Assembly (NCBI GenBank): GCA_941918925.1
Contig: OW799237.1
Location: forward strand, 95,391,015 to 95,455,014
Reading direction: 5' to 3'
DNA length: 64,000 nucleotides
Origin: Phyto melanocephala
Lineage: Eukaryota > Arthropoda > Insecta > Diptera > Rhinophoridae
Positions within the stretch are counted from its first letter, which is position 1, and each line of letters begins with the position of its first letter. The position numbers and the translations under genes were made by a program. The notes below the pieces were generated by a model. It searched no databases, had not been told where the DNA came from, and was given only the letters and a program-made list of their open reading frames with translations. This document shows, piece by piece, positions 1 through 11,129 of this stretch.

Positions 1-324
1 GCACCTTTTGATAGGGTATGGGCAACCTAAAGTGCTCTGTAATATGTGTTTAGATCAAAGAGTTTTTGGGTAATGGGTATAATATAATCAGCACGTTACT
101 GGTGAATATTTTTGAAATAAAGTAGTCAAATATGACGTTAGGGGTTATGGTGTAAGTTTTATATTAAAATATATTCATTTAATTACTATTACTTGTTTAT
201 AAAAAAAAACATGTAAAGGGTCTACCATCTAAAGTTTTTTTCAACTAGTGCTTATTTCGTGAATAGTAACACTTAGCTCATGTCTGATTTGACAGATAAT
301 TAGTTTTATCCTTCTGGTGAACGA

Positions 325-780
325 ATATGGTTGTGTACAATGCTGAGAAATATTGCGACGTTACTTTGGCCGATGTGGCCAAAAAATCAGCTTTTCAAAT
401 GAAGCTCATTTTGATCTTGGCGGGTATGTAAACAAGCAAAATTGTCGCAATTTGGGGCACAGAAAACCCGCACGCATACATTGAAAAGCCGATACACCCA
501 AAACGAGTCACTATTTGGTGCGTATTTTGGTACAGAGGCATAATTGAGCCATTTTTCTTCGAAATGAGCAAGGAGTGGCCGTTACAGTCAATGGCGATCG
601 TTATCGGGCCATGTTGAACGAATTTTTGTTCACAAAAATTGAAGAGGATGATATTGGCAACATTTGTTTTCAACAGAACGGCGCTTCGTTTCACACAGCC
701 GAAGCTACACTTTTTTATAGCATTTTCAATAAAAAAAAGATAATTGGCGGACCCTCTATATACTTATATATGATTTAAAT
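325..780 (+). pseudogene. mariner-like transposase fragment (catalytic domain, broken)
   Basis: Conceptual translation in shifting frames gives the core of a Tc1/mariner transposase: a block reading SNEAHFDLGGYVNKQN near 383-440, then HPKRVTIWC near 497-525, then VTVNGDRYRAMLNEFLF and ICFQQNGASFHTAEATL at about 580-710. In active mariners the first and second catalytic aspartates lie in SDEAHF and in QQDGA. Here both read Asn (SNEAHF, QQNGA), and there are frameshifts near 450 and 565, so the copy is dead. The helix-turn-helix N-terminus and the third catalytic motif are missing or unrecognisable. No terminal inverted repeats were found. Family assignment rests on motif memory, not on a search. 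Confidence 0.88.
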
Positions 781-2709
781 GAGAAAAATCTTATTTTGCT
801 TCTTCCACAATTCACGCATGACATTAGCACAACAACATGATTTAATTTATATTAGGAATACCAAATATTATACATTTCCTATCAATGATGACATCCTTTA
901 AAAAGTAAATAATACGCAGAATAAAAAAAAAAATTAAAAAAATATATATATTTCTAATTCACCACAATAAAAAAAATTTTATTCGGAAAATATATCCTTT
1001 CATACCCTTGAAAGTTTTGGTTAAACAATCGTAAAAAAATATTGTGTACCATCGTGTAATTGAAACATTATAAGCATATGTAAAGATCTGTTATTCTTAG
1101 GACATTTCTTTATCCGACGAATTAAGAACAAGATTTTGCTTTAAAATCAGTTACAATACTACATGCTGTGATGTGTGAAAAATTTTCACGACCACTTATA
1201 ATGTGGGCCAGCTCTGTCTCAGTATGATATATTTTAAGTCTAAATTTGTTTAGACTTTAGTAAACTAAAGTTTAAGCTTTTTGTGAGGCAAATAAGAAGA
1301 CAAAAACCAAACACAATGATAAGAACAACAAGCAACATACGTTTAAATTTATATACAATTGTTGCAGTCGTTTTCCTGTGTATTAGGGTGGTTCTCATAT
1401 ACAGGTAATTTTAGTGCTTTTAGGACGTGCTTTTAATTACGGGCTTTTAATTATTTTTGACATCTGAAGTTCCATATGTAAATATTGATTTTTTGCGGAA
1501 ACTTTAGAAGAATAATTATTACAATATAAAGAAGTTTGGCGATTTAAAACTTACACTTTAGAAATTTTTTTTAACTAAACACGAGAAATATGTTAAATTT
1601 GTCCTTCAGATGTCCATAGTAGCAACACTGTTTCTAAAGTTGCCTTTGCGATTTTCCAGATATTAAAGCAATCGGTAATACAAGCCTTTATTTTTTAGCG
1701 CATATGGGACGTATGCCCTAAGACTTATCTTGAATTAAAAAATCAAGTGCCGTATTCACAAAAAATTACTAAAGGTTTATAAAGGGTTTATACACCTGAC
1801 TTTTTGTGGAAATTTGATTGATAAACCTGTTATAGGACTGTTTTAATTTTTAAGAATTAAACCATAAGTACTTATAGACATTTGCTTATATGAAAATATA
1901 AAATAAAGAAAGTACCTTACAGCGCTAAAACTATTTATTACAATTTATAGGTAAATGCTTAATACTCAGTTCTGTTATTATCTGCTTTCAAACGCAACCA
2001 CCCTTATAAATACAAATGCTTATTGGAGGCAATGTTTGGCAGTATTAATGTTAAAAGTTTGTTGCAATATTTGTGCTGTTAAGTTTAGGTAACAGATATT
2101 TTAGTTTGAGTATGGATTAAGGATTTTCGAATGTGTGTATAAGAATGGTAGAAACATATTTTCAGCATTACTTAAAATATACTTATACTACTACATACGT
2201 ATGAATGTATGTCTTCGTATGTAGTAGCAACTAACATTTACCATGTGCAATAAGAGCAGGTTAAATCCTTTTAGAATTTTCATACCAATTTATAGATAAA
2301 TATTGTTCAAAAAGTTGGTATGAATATATGTCTGTACGTGTATGTATGCATACATACATACGAATATACTTTCACCCATTTAAAATACAAATCCATGAAT
2401 CTGAATCTATTTACAAATATTCAAATAAAATTTTATGTCTTTGTATTATTTTTTTTTATATTGAGAATAAATATGTTAAGTGTGTAATGGTGTTAGACAG
2501 TGGGCTAAGTAATAAAAAAACATTAAGATATTGCTAAATTAATTTAAAATATTATTTTCCTGAAATGCTAAAATTGTTATCTCTTATAAAAGTTGTTTTT
2601 TATACCTACAGAATTTCCAATAGATATAACTCTAAAACTAGCTGCCATACTAATAAGTCTACTAGCCTTTTTTATTAGTATAATTTGACAAATCATCATG
2701 CAGACCCAC
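781..2709. other. AT-rich non-coding stretch
   Basis: I see no gene, splice-supported exon or recognisable transposon here. It holds simple A/T runs and one short perfect hairpin (listed separately). Short ORFs in this stretch have no recognisable composition or motif. Confidence 0.5.
2188..2227. repeat. short perfect inverted repeat
   Basis: CTACTACATACG at 2188-2199 is the exact reverse complement of CGTATGTAGTAG at 2216-2227, giving a 12-bp stem with a 16-nt loop. No transposon sequence flanks it. Function unknown. Confidence 0.75.
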
Positions 2710-3300
2710 AGCACAAAAACGTACACAAATCGTAGAAATTTATTTTCCAAATTCGCTGTAGGATCGCCAAACTCGTACGGTACTTCACCAAGTTTATGGT
2801 GTGCATAATCGTCCATCTAAGCAGGTAATATTCAATACTTTGGATCGCTACATGACCGTATTTATTATTTTCGTTGTATTTCCAAATCAAACACGTATCA
2901 TGCGCACCGAGCAAGCTATTGCCGCTGTAGCCTCGAGTATGGCAGAAGACTCTAATAAATCTTTCCCACCCCCCCTATCTCAGAAATTGGGCCTAGTCAT
3001 TCGAGATTTTTTTATTCCTCATGACATTGTCAAAACATATAGAAGAAAAATGTTTTTAACTATTTGTCACATTAAAATACAATCAATCCTTTTTAGAGTC
3101 AAACGCTTAGCGACCAAATTATCACCAGAAATTAACCTGTTAACTGGCCACCTCGTTCGTGTGATTTGACAGATTTTTGGTAGTCTATGCTTATAAAAAA
3201 GCAAAATTTGATTATTTCAAAACCCACACTCGACGCACTGTTGATAAAATAAGACCGGGTATGCTCGTAAAACTCCGAAGGCTTTATGCTAGAAATTATT
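2710..3300 (+). pseudogene. mariner-like transposase relic, internally deleted
   Basis: Frames joined by eye show the N-terminal HTH region of a mariner (VYGVHNRPSKQVIFNTLDRY at about 2784-2850), then the linker RTEQAIAAVASSMAEDSNKS (about 2905-2965) and QKLGLVIR. The next recognisable piece is the C-terminal motif WPPRSCDLT at about 3141-3170, followed by a degraded version of the usual KPETIDAL tail. Most of the catalytic domain, with the first two aspartates, has been lost between 3000 and 3130. Several frameshifts confirm a pseudogene. It is a different mariner lineage from the copies at 23.6 and 60-63 kb. Confidence 0.8.
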
Positions 3301-3728
3301 TTTAAAAGGCAAAATTTTTAGCATAGCATTAAGTTGTTGTGTTTAATTTTAAAAGACATTTCTGTACCTCTAAAAGAAACACGCTATAGCTCTCAGTTTT
3401 AAAAACAATTCGAGAAGAATTTGTTTGTTTTGTGTTACTTGGCTCAGTAGTAAAACAGGGTGCTAAGACTAATTTAAATTCTTTTGCGTGCTTGGGCTTA
3501 GATTCATTAAAAGTAATATTATTATAGAAAATGTAAATAATTTAGAAAAAGTATCACGATTAGAGTAGGCAAGGTCCAATCTCGTAACATCTTACTGCAC
3601 CACATATGAAATTATTTAACTGAAGTTTTTTTGGTGTTTTGGACATTAGCAGAATTTTTAGTAGAATTTAAAGATTTTTTTAAAACTTTTTGTAGTGCTT
3701 ATGTCAAGGCATATCCATAAGGTATATG

Positions 3729-4083
3729 CAACGGCGAATTGATACAACAAAGCAACTTTTCATGGGATGTTTTATGTCAAGGCCAATTCGTATATCAGGG
3801 ATGGAAAAGTTGTTTTTACATATTAAATATAATAAAATTTGATTAAAAACAGAATATAAATTTTTTAAACTCATTATTAATGACGCAAAAGCAAAAAATA
3901 TACATAAATTAAGCACATTTATTGTCAAAAAAGTACACTCAAGTTAATTGTTTAATACCGAAACCAAGATCACATTTCCTATCCCTGCATTAATAAATGA
4001 GATCAAAGCGAACTCAACCAATTTTGACAAAATGTTTCACAATCAGCTGGGCTGATAATTTCACCTGTATGAATTCGCCTTGG
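3729..4083. mobile_element. MITE candidate with short TIRs
   Basis: CAACGGCGAATTGATACAA at 3729-3747 is nearly the reverse complement of TGTATGAATTCGCCTTGG at 4066-4083, defining a roughly 355-bp non-coding unit. An internal copy of the same core (AAGGCCAATTCGTATA) lies near 3779. No transposase is encoded. The target-site duplication was not clear, so the boundaries are tentative. Confidence 0.4.
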
Positions 4084-4359
4084 CTTATGTGATATTCAGG
4101 GATTATAATTACATGGCCGGGATGATAATTTTTCTTTTACTGCTTAACTCCAATTTAATACTATTAAACGAGAAAATTATTTTTGATAGTTATTTCTCTT
4201 AGATCTATTTTTGATCGGAACGTCATGGAGTTTAGTAGAGGGTTTTGAATTTCTATGAAAATTATTTTTTTTTATTGGTAGTTTGATACCAATATATTTA
4301 ATAATTTTGTGAGGGCATGTTGACATTATATAGGATCTATAACCAATATTTATAATAAA

Positions 4360-5128
4360 ACTAGCTGACCCGTCAAACGTTGTTTTGTCATATAAATTAT
4401 TTTTTGGAAATATTTTTTAAATTAAAAAAAAAACGTAAACCATATGTGTTAGCACTATAGTACATTTAAATCTGTTATAAGGTATGGCTAGTATTAGGCC
4501 TACTCCGATGTTGTTCTTAACACTGGTTTATTTCAATGCCTTAAAACATCGCCTTCAAAACAAAGTCAATTTTTTGTACAGAGTTACAATGTTTGCAATA
4601 CATTTAAAAAAAAAAAACGTAAATCATATGTGTTCTACGGCATGCAAATCTATCTTCGTTTAAAACTTCATCGAAGTCATTACGTTATTTAGGTGAGGCG
4701 TAAATTGTCCCTTGGGGTGAGTCACCCTAAATATTTAGGAGTATGAAAAATAGATGTTGATCGATTCTTAAACGTTTATTTCTGCATTGGCTGGTCTATA
4801 AATTGTGTACAATTTGAAGAAAAATACTAAAAACTATATCGATGTAAGTACATAATTAAAAAAAGTGGGCGTGATAAAAAAAGTATCTTATTAATCATAT
4901 CAGAGTCTTATTTATATTATATTAAAATTTCAAAAAGATAGGTCAGCAGTCTGTCCTACCTGAGGGGGCGTGAAAAAAGGTGTGGCGTTGAGGGGTATGG
5001 AAAATAGATGTTGATCGAATCTCAGACCTTTCCAATATGCACACAAAATTTCATGAAAATCGGTCTAACCATTTAGGAGTTTAATCACAAGCACCACGAC
5101 ACGAGAATTTTATATACAAGAAGATGTA
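4360..5128 (+). repeat. old interspersed repeat (CTAGCTGACCCG type)
   Basis: It begins with CTAGCTGACCCGTCAAACGT near 4362 and ends around ACACGAGAATTTTATATACA near 5100-5120. The last part has TTTCATGAAAATCGGTCTAA, a phrase I recall from a widespread unclassified insect repeat. It is interrupted by the 157-bp duplicated segment at 4449-4605. No coding potential was recognised. Confidence 0.55.
4449..4605. repeat. 157-bp direct repeat, copy 1 (inserted)
   Basis: It is nearly identical to 5258-5414; both run from TTAGCACTATAGTACATT to TGTTTGCAATACATTT. Copy 1 sits inside the older repeat and is bracketed by a flanking direct repeat, AACGTAAACCATATGTGTT ending at 4450 and AACGTAAATCATATGTGTT ending at 4634. 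That looks like a target duplication from insertion. Confidence 0.7.
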
Positions 5129-5257
5129 ATTTTGAAAGTATAAGTTTTTTTAAGTAGAACTATGTTTAAATATAATATTTAGTTAAGCACGTTGGCTTAA
5201 ATTTTTAAGGGACTATGTGAGTTCATAGATGGTCAAGTCTCTACAGCCAACAGACAA

Positions 5258-5562
5258 TTAGCACTATAGTACATTGAAATCTGTTATAAGGTATGACTAG
5301 TATTAGGCTTAACCCGGTTTTGTTCTTAACATTGGTTTAATTCAATGCTTTGAAACATCTCCTGCGAAACAAAGTAAATTTTTTGTACAGAGTTACAATG
5401 TTTGCAATACATTTGATTACCTAGCAACATAATCGGATCTATTATTGTTGAGGAATATAAATCACCATAGGTCTCTGTTAACCGCTTTGGGTAGAAATGA
5501 AGCCATAACATTAGTATATTCCGCACAGACCTCACCAGTAACTTATCAAGGAAAAGTCCCAT
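5258..5562 (-). repeat. 157-bp direct repeat, copy 2, with adjacent unknown ORF
   Basis: The first 157 bp match 4449-4605. Beyond 5414 the sequence continues into DNA absent from copy 1, and a 78-codon minus-strand ORF spans 5326-5562. Its product has no motif I recognise. This may be the longer parent of the truncated copy 1, possibly the end of an unidentified retroelement. Confidence 0.5.
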
Positions 5563-7257
5563 ATTAAAAATCTAAAGCAAGGTTCCACCTATTTTTTGCT
5601 ACAGATATTTTTAGTTCTTATTTTCTCGAGATGAAATACTCGTAAAACTAAGGTTCGAATTTCAAAAGTATTACATGTCACCGAAGACAGACAGAAGGAC
5701 GAACATTGATTATAATAATATTTCGAATTAGTATTTTGCAAGTCTAGCGATATAATTTAAGGTTTATGTAGGCATGATACACCATGGAAAATTGTAAATA
5801 TCATCACAGAAACCTTATACCTTTTCCATCGATAGTGGTGTAGTTTATCAACACTAATAGCAATACCAATGAAATTTTTTTATCTATTTATTGACTAATA
5901 CTTAAAGCATTGGGTATGTTTTATACGATCGAAACTTCTGTTAAATTTTTTTTATAAATTATCTTTTTAATCCCATGCACCCACATGATTGAAAATCTGT
6001 CCCACTGTGCATAAGTATCGGTGATTTTATTTTTTGTCATATTAATCCTTTTTATTTTTGTATTTAGTTTTGCTTTGTTGTACTTATAATTTGAAAATAT
6101 CTTCTCCTGTTGCTTCATTGGCAGCACTGTAAACCCTTTTATTTGGTGTTGCCGCCACATCTCTCCCCCTCTTAACCAGCATTTATTTTGGTAAAAATTA
6201 CATTTATTTACATCTAAACGAATGTGATAATGTGTCTTTCTAGTAGTGTAATTTAGTGGTTTTTTTCTCATTTCTCTTGATGTGTGCTTGAGTGTGAGTG
6301 AATGGATTCGTTTGTGTGTTTGTGTTATAAATCCTTTCGAGAACACAAGACTTAAATAGTTTTGTGTGCAAATCTCGTTGCATATGTGCAGTTAGTAGTT
6401 TTATTTCAGTTTTGTTTTTTTTTTTCATTTTTCTAAATAATATTTTTTGCAGTCTCTTACAGCTTGTTGAGTTGTTTGTTGTAGGGTGTGTTACTGAGTG
6501 TAGCATTAGTTCGAAACCTACAACGCTTAAGACTTAAGCTTCCCTATATGTTGTTTGAAATACAAAACTGTTAAATGCTATACTTTTTGAACTTTATGGA
6601 TAAAACACGCTTTAACTATTTACACTTATATATATGTGTTGTAATATAGGTGTTTTTGTTGTATCATCTGTGTGCTTGTGTTTGTCGCATATTGTGTATA
6701 CAGTTCATGCTAAGTTAGTTATAGATAGTAAGATTATAAATTGATCAAAATAGTTTGTGCTTATGGAGAGAAAAAGTGAAATTAAATTTAATACTGAAAT
6801 GACTTTGTATAACCTACAACAATATTAAGAGGTTTGCTAAGGTAATTCTGAATTCAACAAATTATAGTTAAAATTTCATTTAATAAGAATTTTCATTAAA
6901 AGATTTTTTAAAGTCTGTCGTTCATTTGCTCTTTAAAAACACCTGTGTTATATCTTAATTTCAAAACTGATAATCTTTTTATTATTCTTTATTATATTTT
7001 CCATTTAGAAAATGGATAATATAAGTCTTCTCTCGGATGAAGGCGTTTAAAACATAAATAAAAATTTATAATCGCAATTTTAAAACTGATTCCTTAATTT
7101 ACATACACACAAACGTATAGATTTTCCTAAAAAAAATTATTTGAAAACACAACTGTTACCTATAGTATATCCAAGTATCGGGTGATTTATTATGAGGTTT
7201 AATATCCACTAGCTCTTTACCCAGACTACGCATGACTCATATCAAACTACTTTATCA
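5563..7257. other. AT-rich stretch with one possible LTR boundary
   Basis: No gene is supported. A 141-codon minus-strand ORF at 5921-6346 has simple-repeat composition and is not convincing. Read on the minus strand, a purine run AAGAGGGGGAGAGA at 6173-6160 directly precedes TGTGGCGGCAACACC starting at 6159. This resembles a polypurine tract followed by an LTR start, but no second LTR was found. Confidence 0.4.
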
Positions 7258-7410
7258 TTTTTGTTCCGTATCGTTTACCAAGTCATCATGGAAAGATTCA
7301 TTTTTGTTTCGTATCGTTTGGAAAGTCATCATGGAAAGATTAATTTTTGTTTCGTATCGTTTGGCAACTCATCATGGAAAGATTCATACGTAATTGCGTC
7401 TCTCAATTGT
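7258..7410. repeat. 43-bp tandem repeat, about 3 units
   Basis: Units starting at 7282, 7325 and 7368 share CATCATGGAAAGATT followed by TTTTTGTTTCGTATCGTTTG, spaced exactly 43 bp apart. A partial unit precedes at about 7258 and the third is cut short near 7395. The period is not a multiple of three, so it does not preserve a reading frame. It lies just upstream of a mariner relic. Confidence 0.8.
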
Positions 7411-7476
7411 TCAGCTGTATTACGAATAAAATCATTCAATGGGAAATGGTTTTCATGCGAATCGAGCTAAAACCAC

Positions 7477-7715
7477 TGTTGCCAATACCAATAGATACGT
7501 TAATAAACAAATTTGCCGTATTTGGGCAGATAAGCAACCCGGAGAGTACCAGGAGTATTAATCTCTTAAAAACCAGTGTATGATACGGTCTATGGGCTGG
7601 TTTAATCACTGGTCAACATTTCTAAAAAAATTAGGTAAATCAGAATGTTACCATCAATGGTAACCGTTATGGCACCATGTTAATACAAATTTTAAGTTCA
7701 CTTTCAAAATTATGT
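7477..7715 (+). pseudogene. mariner-like transposase fragment
   Basis: Translation gives RYVNKQICRIWADKQPGEYQ at 7493-7554 and then, after frame changes, NVTINGNRYGTMLIQIL-like sequence near 7645-7695. These correspond to the usual GYVNKQNCRIW and NVTVNGERY blocks of mariner transposases. The piece covers only the region between the first and second catalytic aspartates and has stops and frameshifts. Confidence 0.75.
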
Positions 7716-8958
7716 GTCTTATTTTACTTTATATATCAAACATAATGATGAACGCGATATTTATCCGAACTTGAAATCTTTAAATCTACTATGTTTCTCC
7801 AGATATGTTTTTTTGTAGGTACAGCTTACAGAAGATTTCTTAATCCTTAAAATTTATTGAAATAATTTAATATCTTTCTTCCACACATATTTACATACAT
7901 GCGTACATACATATATCAAAAATTTTGCAATTGAAATTAAAGCGTAGTTCGCTGCATTTTTTTATTTACTTTATTTTTCAATTGTAAAATAGAGAAGCAG
8001 CTAAATAAATCCTAGCAACTATTAAATTGATGTTTATCTTATTTCAACGACTCAATGAATCAGTTTTTCTTTTATACAAATACACGCATACAAACAGACA
8101 AACCTTTGCTTTATATGGCAGTATTTTGTATTCATGGCAAGGATTAATCCTCTTCTTAATACTTTAAGCTTTTACTATAAAATCATGTTTTATTTAAAAA
8201 AAAAAAAAAAAAGGGAGAAATAATTGGGCTGCAAATGAATATACACAATCCTTATAAAAGAAAGCATATAATAATAAACGCACTTACACACGAACGTTCA
8301 CATTTAAAAATTTTGTGTGTATAACCATAAACATATTAAAGGTAATCACGTCAATAATCCTAAGAAACTGCAAAGATGCGTAATTTTAGGTCAACTTTTA
8401 GGGCAATCAAAATTTAAAATATGAAAATATTTGATGTAAGCATACATCAGCTATATTGCTTATAAGAATTAGATTTGAATTTTTGTTTCATTTCAGAACT
8501 TTTTTGTGATTCTTAAATTAGATTGATTTTTATTTATATTTATTACTAGAGACTGCACCAGGTTTTACACAAGTAAATTTACTAATAGTAAATAAAGTTT
8601 TTTTAATAATCATTTTCAATGTAAATCCTTTTAAGATATTTAAAAGTATTTGTAAATATTTGGAATACTACTTCGTGTTTAATCATCAGCTAAATCGATA
8701 GTGCTGTTCTTAAGTCATACTCTACCTTAGATGAAACGATTGTATATAAAAACTATTTTATTTGTATTCGATAAACATCGCCCATTTTTTAAATTTTTAA
8801 TACAAACCTTGTCCTGGTAATTAAAAATGCTACAAAAAATATTCAACGAAATAGGACAAGTTGCTCTTAAATAATGATCTAACATTTATGCTGCAGTAGT
8901 GTTTTATATAAGTAGGAAAATGTGTTTTTTTTATTAAAGGAAATCACGGACAGATTTA
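7716..8958. other. AT-rich non-coding stretch
   Basis: No gene or classifiable element was recognised. It contains an 18-A run near 8197 and, at about 8804-8890, a degraded copy of the CCTGG-TAAT-AAAATAT motif that recurs at 9680-10030. Confidence 0.4.
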
Positions 8959-8962
8959 TTAA

Positions 8963-9663
8963 CCCTTTGTCTGTCCAATGCATCACATATGATGCACAGA
9001 AATTATGATTGAAACGCTTGCGCATCATATGTGATACACAATTTGTCTTATTACTTTCAACAAAGTTTTGAATGCATACAACTTGCTTAGACTTTACTGT
9101 AGCAGTTTTTCTATAGTTTACCTATAGGCATCTGAGACATCTTTTACACACAAGTTTCTTATCATGATATTTGACAATAATATACATCTTTTGTGATTAT
9201 TCAAAATCATTAATACGCTCTACTCTTGCTCAAAAAACCATTTTAATGTAGTGGCGATCTGCGGCAACTCCACAAAAGAGTTCTTTTCGGCATCAGGTCA
9301 CAATCACAATCAAATCCACAAAAGTAATTGTCATAACCACTTGAAAACTATGCCTATTTATCTAAAGGGTCATCATTTATAGGAATTATATCTTCATAAT
9401 CTGAATTACTATTTTTTTTATCCGACGTTGATACTTCACTAATAAGTTGATACTGACTGTTAAAATCTGCTATGTTCTTCTTCTTTTCTAACAATATGCA
9501 ACAAAATATATAAAAAGTAACGAATAAAAAAATTACATGAATCGTTGAACGTTTGTATTTATAACAAATAGTTTAAATATTTCTATAACAAATAGTTTAA
9601 ATATTTCAAGTGATGTACGTCATTTGTACTCCATACAAAATTTTTAAGGTGACGTTCAAATGG
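8963..9663 (-). mobile_element. piggyBac-like deletion derivative between TTAA sites
   Basis: TTAA at 8959-8962 is followed at once by CCCTTTGTCTGTCC, the typical start of a piggyBac terminus. At the other end GACGTTCAAATGG abuts TTAA at 9664-9667 and is an imperfect inverted match. A subterminal palindromic pair (CATCACATATGATGC near 8982 and GCATCATATGTGAT near 9021) strengthens the terminus call. On the minus strand an acidic segment reading SDYEDIIPINDDPLDK (about 9371-9418) resembles the acidic N-terminus of piggyBac transposases, and basic Cys-containing pieces lie nearer the 8963 end. The catalytic core is missing and frames are broken. Confidence 0.6.
9560..9607. repeat. 24-bp perfect tandem duplication
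   Basis: TATAACAAATAGTTTAAATA plus TTTC occurs twice back to back at 9560-9583 and 9584-9607, inside the piggyBac-like remnant. Confidence 0.85.
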
Positions 9664-10517
9664 TTAATTTATTTTCGTACGAACGATCTCCTGGCAATAC
9701 AAAATATAATAAAAAGAAGAGTCAGGGAAATCCGTCAAGCCGTTCTCTAGTAATGCTCTTACATATGTGCATATATAGGGAAATTTTACACCAAATTATT
9801 CTTTTTTGTATAAGGGATACAATGGCCAATTTTAAAATTTTATTTTTATACAAACATAATCCTGGTAGTTATAAATACCACAAAAATAGGATTGACGAAA
9901 TTTGTTGAGCCGATCTTAAATGATGTGTCCACGTCCACACGTAATTTTTTCACCTACAAACCTTATCTTGAAAATTATGAGGACAACAGAAAAAGAATAC
10001 GAAAAATCTGTTAAGCATTGTTGAACCTATTTTCTTACATAAATGTGCAATCGCATTGTTATAGATTATTTAATTAACAGAATTATGTAACGAAAAACAT
10101 TTTCCTAGTGTAGCATATAGATCAGAATCCGAAGTGCAATCCCTTGACTGTTAGATTAAAACTCTACTGACTGGTTGACCTTGGTTTTATTATTCATAAT
10201 TCAGTTTTGAGTGATAATTTCGAATGAAATTCTCGTTTCGTTTAAGTATATAAAAGTATTTCCCAGTTGAACCTGATAATTTAAATAGACTGATATTGAG
10301 TCGTAACTGAGCTTAGGTCGGGCCAAGAGCTCGCGTGTTGTTGGCATTATTGTTTAAGGTCATCCCTATCTGACTTCGAGAGTTTTTCATCTCACTCTTG
10401 AGTGGTTAATTGTGTGGCTGTACTGTACTGGGGTACAGTTTCCAGACCATTTTACAATTGACAGCACGCTTTTGTTTTAATTGGATCAACTGGAGGAGAG
10501 CCAACTTAACTCATTTT
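9664..10517. repeat. degenerate motif repeats and non-coding DNA
   Basis: Imperfect copies of a roughly 70-bp phrase start near 9690, 9858 and 9958. Each has CCTGG or CTTG, then a TATAA-rich part, then AAATCC/TTTGTTGAGCCG-like sequence, and the phrase also occurs near 8804. At 10246-10255 TATATAAAAG resembles a TATA box, but there is no gene body to go with it. Confidence 0.4.
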
Positions 10518-11129
10518 TATACCCTTCACACAGTGAAAAAGGGTATATATAGGTTTGTCATTCCGTGTGAAATTTCTACAATTTTCATTTCCGACCTCAT
10601 GAAGTATATATTTTCTGAAAGCTTATGAATAGAGGAGTCGATTAAGCCCTGACCGTCTGTCCGTCTGTCCGTCTGACCGTCTGTCCGTGTGTATGTTGAA
10701 ATCAACTTTTTGAAGCCCCCCGACATAGGTTGGACCCATGTAAGGTATTAAAATATCAGAAATATTCGGGAGTAGATCGGTATTGAAAATCAGAAACATC
10801 GGTACATAAACAACTGAGATATGAGCAAAAACCCACGACCACCTCGATTTTCTTTTCATAAAAACAACATTACAACAACAACATACATACATACAAACGT
10901 GTATACTGGTTAGAGAAAACGTGGCATCGAATCCCAGCTGAGGCAAAAAAATTTTTTTTTAAATTTTTTTAAAATTTTTTTTTTAATTTTTTTTTTATTT
11001 TTTTTTTTATTTTTTATTTAATATATTATATATATTTTTATTATTATTTTTTTTTATTTTTTTTTTTTAATTTTTTTTTTAATTTTTTTTTGTTTTATAT
11101 ATATTATATATGTATATAATAATTTTTTT
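10518..11129 (+). mobile_element. DINE-like Helitron derivative, family A copy 1 (3' truncated)
   Basis: It opens with the terminal hairpin TATACCCTTCACACAGTGAA/AAAGGGTATA. This is followed by CCCATAAAG-type sequence, a CCGTCTGT microsatellite (10660-10690), a conserved block ending at TGAGATATGAGC, ACAACAACATACATACATAC, a tRNA-like TGGTTAGAG...CATCGAATCCC module (about 10908-10936), then a long T-rich tract. The 3' hairpin end seen in copy 2 is missing, because copy 2 starts within the T-rich tract. The overall design (TATACCC hairpin, CCGTCTGT repeat, GGCCGAAT end hairpin, CTTACTTGTT) matches the fly INE-1/DINE-1 group of non-autonomous Helitrons as I remember it. Confidence 0.8.

Noticed and set aside
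5921..6346. 141-codon minus-strand ORF
   Set aside because: Thr/Lys/His-rich composition from simple CA/AAT-rich DNA, no splice support or known motif, and it crosses the possible PPT/LTR boundary.
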